64,000 nt of DNA from contig JADJOC010000008.1 of NCBI GenBank assembly GCA_016713965.1, positions 1 to 64,000 on the forward strand. The letters are read 5' to 3'. Every line of letters starts with the position of its first letter. Within the stretch, counting starts at the first letter, position 1. Under the pieces are notes generated by a model, which made no database searches, was not told where the DNA came from, and was given only the letters and a program-made list of their open reading frames with translations. The position numbers were made by a program, and so were the translations under genes. The DNA comes from Chitinophagaceae bacterium. GTDB lineage: Bacteria; Bacteroidota; Bacteroidia; Chitinophagales; Chitinophagaceae. Of this stretch, positions 60,873 to 64,000 are shown one piece after another.

Positions 60873-63786
60873 TTATTCAAAACTAAATTCTCCCACCAAT
60901 ATTCCATCTTTATCTTCATTACTTTCCATTTGCATGGTTATCAGCTTTCGTTGTTCGTTACCTGTACTATACCGGGTAAATACTTCTGCCAATACTGTTG
61001 ATGGCCCTGTAAGCTTCATCTGGCTATCGCCATAATAATGAATTTGTATTTTATACTTTCCTTTTATTGCCTTTTTAACCATCAGTTGCTCAGGGCCATA
61101 ACCATTAGTCATATCATTTGATATTAGTGCGCCTCCTGCTGTCTGACTATTGCCAAAAAAACATTTTTCGCCTTTGGGATCTGTCAACCACAAATCTATA
61201 TCGGTATCATCCCGGTTCCAGTTTAGCACCACACGAATATCTACCGGCAATGCACCTATAATTTTTTTATTATATTTTGTAGTTTTTATTTGCGGCCTGT
61301 GTAATGCAATGATATCATTCAATTCCATTAGCATTGCATCTGCTATACCTTCGTAATCCTCAATAATATTATCATCATATTTTTTTGTAAGTCCTGCATA
61401 TAAAGTATCAGCTGCTTCCTGCCACTTTTCCAAATCTTGCAATGCAAGGGCATAATGCCTGTAGCTTTGTGGTTCATGTGACCGCCATTGTAATACTTTT
61501 TTGAAAACATATAATGCCTCTGTATAAAAACCGGCTTCTTTTAATTTATAGCCCAGCATGGCAAATAACTCATGGTCTTCTATGTTTAATTCCGCAATAT
61601 TGCTTAAAATTTTTAAACCTGTTGCTTTGTCATTTTTCCTGAAGAAAAAATTGGCCATATCATAATAAAAAGTAGGAGAGTTGATATAATCTTTTCTTAA
61701 TTCTACATATTTATTATAAAGGTTTTTTTCCGCCTGATTATTCATGATAGCCAGGTAAGGCCGCTCCGGGACCCACTCATTAAGTAAAACTGTAGGAGCA
61801 GGTTCCCTGTTATTTTTATTAGAACTAGTGATTACAACTCCTGATACTTTACCAGACAGTGATGCGTCAGCTCCTTGATTTGCTGCTGTTCCAAATGTAG
61901 ATTTTTCGGCGATGGCTTCATCTTGTTTTACTTCTTCATCTCTTACTACTGTTGGTGGTGTATATCTCACCTGGTTAGTTTCAGGCGCTTCGGAAGGGGC
62001 TGGTAATTTTCCAGGACTTGTATTCTTTTTTGCATCCCACCATTTATATAAATTTTGATAAGCTTCTAAAATATTAAATGTTGTTGCATATTCTTGTTCC
62101 TGAACTTTATCCCGCTGACGCTGCTTTAGTATCGCATAATACTCTTTTCTAAGCTCCGCTGGCGGTTCTATTTTGTAGCGTACATAATCTTCTGCTGTTT
62201 CTAAAACTATTAAAGAAGTATTGCGGGTAACAATAGAAAACATACGGCCTAATGATGCAATCGCTTCTTTATTTTTTTCATACTGCAGGTCAAGCTCAGC
62301 AATTTGTTGCTGTGCCCAAAATCGTTGTAAATTAACCTGCTTTACTTCTTGTTTTGAAAAATTAAGCTGTACCTTTTTTTCAACAGTAACAGTATTTCCA
62401 TAACCAAATTGTAGCGTAATAACCTGGTCGGGTACTGCTGAAATACCTGTGAGAGAAAACCCTGTACTGGTAAGGGCTACCGGGTAAGACGGAAAAATAT
62501 TTTTAGCATTACTATTTGATTGTATGCCAATAAATTTAAACGGTTGCTCCAATAACAATTTTACTGCGCTATTTGTATTTAAAACATTAAGATTGATCAA
62601 TTGTGCGCCGCTATTATTTGCAATATTAAATAATGTGCCATAATCACTAACAGGAGAAGAGCAAATAGCATATACCGGCTTGTTACCTGGCACAAAAGTA
62701 TGCTCTGCAAAAGTGGACATTCCATCGCTGAACAATAAATATTCTTCACATGGTATTGCCGGCAAATTAATGGTAGAAAAGTTTGTAGCCCCGTCGTATG
62801 TAATTGTTTCCAATGCATTTCTTAAAGCGCTCCATTCACCATTAACAATTTTATATAATTCCTTTTTTCTCAAATGTATTATTGAATGTGGCAAGTTGTA
62901 TTGAAATATTTTTTATTTTCGTTAATATACTTGTCTAATAATTCCAATTCAGCTGGTATATTTCTTTGTAACCCGCTGATAGAAGCATCCCAGATTATAC
63001 CTACAGTTTGTGGCAGTTGCCTTTTCCGGGCCGGTTGGTCAATTATAGTATTTATCAAAAAATAATAATCATCACCTTTTTTTGCATAACAGTTTCAGCG
63101 GCATCAGCTGATTTTGGGATAGCAAAGCGTAAGGAGCCTGCGGGAATAAAGTTTTTCTTTTCCAGCGATGCGGAATAATTATTATTCCATTCATTAAAAA
63201 CAATATCTCCCGGTTGCTCTTCTATTTTTGGTTTGAGGGTAGATTGAATTACCTGCACATTTAATTTGAAATCAGCAATAGATTGTGTATAAGACAGGGG
63301 CAAACTATACCTGAGCGTTTGATCTGCAGTAAGTTTAAGAATTTCATCATAACTTATGCGTACTGTACGATAACCACCTGCCGGCAAAGGATAAATGCGT
63401 GTTCTAAAATTATTACCGTCTACTTTTTCCAACAAACCCGGATCTACATTTCTCCGTTCTATACTTTCAAAAACCTGTGTGGCTTTTTCTTTTTCAACAG
63501 GTACAGCGTCACGTAAACGGCCATTTATGTCCAAAGCATATCCTGAAACACTCACACCTTCAGGCAAAGGAAAAGTAAGGTTACCTTCCAATATCCGGCT
63601 ATTACTATTAAAAAATGTCATTTCCATAGTAGTAGTAGAAATATTGCCCAAAATCTTTACATCAATTTTTAATGTTTTTAAAGAAACACTGTTATCATTA
63701 ATATCAGGACCTTTTAAAACGGGTGTTTGTGAAAATAGAATAGTTGTAAACAGGAGTGCAATAGCAGAAAATGTAGTTTTTATCAT
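60873..63786 (-). CDS. VIT - vWA - TPR - DUF2135 exported protein, frameshifted
   Basis: About 970 residues after joining. Start at ATG 63786 with a Sec signal (MIKTTFSAIALLFTTILFSQ). Residues about 20-150 form a VIT domain (FPLPEGVSVSGYALDINGRL, VEKEKATQVFESIERRNVDP). A vWA domain begins near 62990 with the MIDAS motif WDASISG. A helical stretch has TPR-like repeats (LFAMLGYKLKEAGFYTEALY, SYRHYALALQDLEKW). The C-terminal DUF2135 is IDLWLTDPKGEKCFFGN. Breaks near 63070 and 62900. A role in surface or periplasmic protein assembly is likely; no partner is evident. Confidence 0.82.
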
Positions 63787-63851
63787 AAGAAACAATTTAA
63801 ACCGAATATTATACTGGTAAGATGAAATAAAAAAATTATTCCATAAAAAAT

Positions 63852-64000
63852 TTAAATCCCCGTGTAATTATGTGGTGTAATTGCTTTCAATTCTTTTTTA
63901 ACGCCAACATTTATTATTAATGTATCAATAAACCGGTGAATGGCTTTTTATCAATCTTATCTTTGCCCCGGGTTAACTCTTTTAAAGCTTCATAAGGGTT
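63852..64000 (-). CDS. purB: Adenylosuccinate lyase, C-terminal fragment, one frameshift
   Basis: Cut by the window edge. On the minus strand NPYEALKELTRGKDKID is followed, after one base shift near 63945, by IHRFIDTLIINVGVKKELKA and an ITPHNYTGI end. This is the C-terminal end of PurB of the Bacteroidota type. The enzyme splits adenylosuccinate and SAICAR in purine synthesis. Confidence 0.75.

Overview
The window looks like a chromosomal piece of a Bacteroidota bacterium, most likely a Chitinophagaceae-like lineage. This is inferred from AT-rich DNA, TTTG-N19-TAnnTTTG promoters, A-rich leaders instead of strong Shine-Dalgarno sites, YD-repeat/RHS proteins, MacB-type permeases and DUF4241, DUF922 and DUF2135 proteins. 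Bases 1 to about 53,070 are a tandem array of seven related cassettes (C1 to C7). Bases 53,200 to 64,000 are ordinary single-copy chromosome: a lipoprotein, TrmN6-like methyltransferase, tsaD, a MacB/FtsX permease, a DUF4241 protein, prfC, a nucleotidyltransferase pair, a large VIT/vWA protein and the end of purB.

A full cassette reads, in order: (i) on the minus strand, an XRE regulator, often with a YoeB-type toxin-antitoxin pair and a 109-residue companion; (ii) divergently, a replication-type protein with a zinc finger and/or Toprim domain, a P-loop ATPase and a C-terminal winged helix; (iii) a cluster of short repeats just 3' of that gene, with a different word in each cassette lineage (GGAAC, CGACA, ATTGTTCA, GTAGTTCA); (iv) in C1, C2 and C6, two overlapping tyrosine recombinase genes; (v) in C1 to C5, a free-standing protein of about 171 residues that resembles the C-terminal part of the replication protein; (vi) an untranslated block of about 700 bp, present in C1 to C6, with nested stems that show compensatory changes between copies; (vii) an RHS segment ending in a cassette-specific toxin tip; (viii) usually a matching immunity gene. 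Junctions C2/C3 to C6/C7 each carry one copy of CTAGTCCAAGTATGTAA with hairpins and terminators.

Tips: C1 and C3 carry a zincin-like tip (HExxHxxGxxD) with related exported immunity proteins; C2 a LysM plus an unknown domain; C4 an ADP-ribosyltransferase-like tip; C5 an unrecognised tip next to two DUF922 proteins; C6 a GIY-YIG-like tip with an Imm42-like protein. C7 is truncated. The RHS genes lack an export signal and most of the N-terminal half of a typical RHS protein, and C1 and C2 keep only the tip. The array therefore looks like a store of mobile, possibly silent, rhs 3' cassettes, each coupled to its own regulator, replication protein, candidate origin and sometimes recombinases.

Caution on quality: single-base indels, mostly in homopolymers, break many genes, including ones that should be indispensable (tsaD, purB) and all long single-copy genes except DUF4241. 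I read most frameshifts as residual long-read errors, not gene decay. Frameshifted genes are listed over their whole reconstructed span. No rRNA, tRNA or CRISPR array was recognised.
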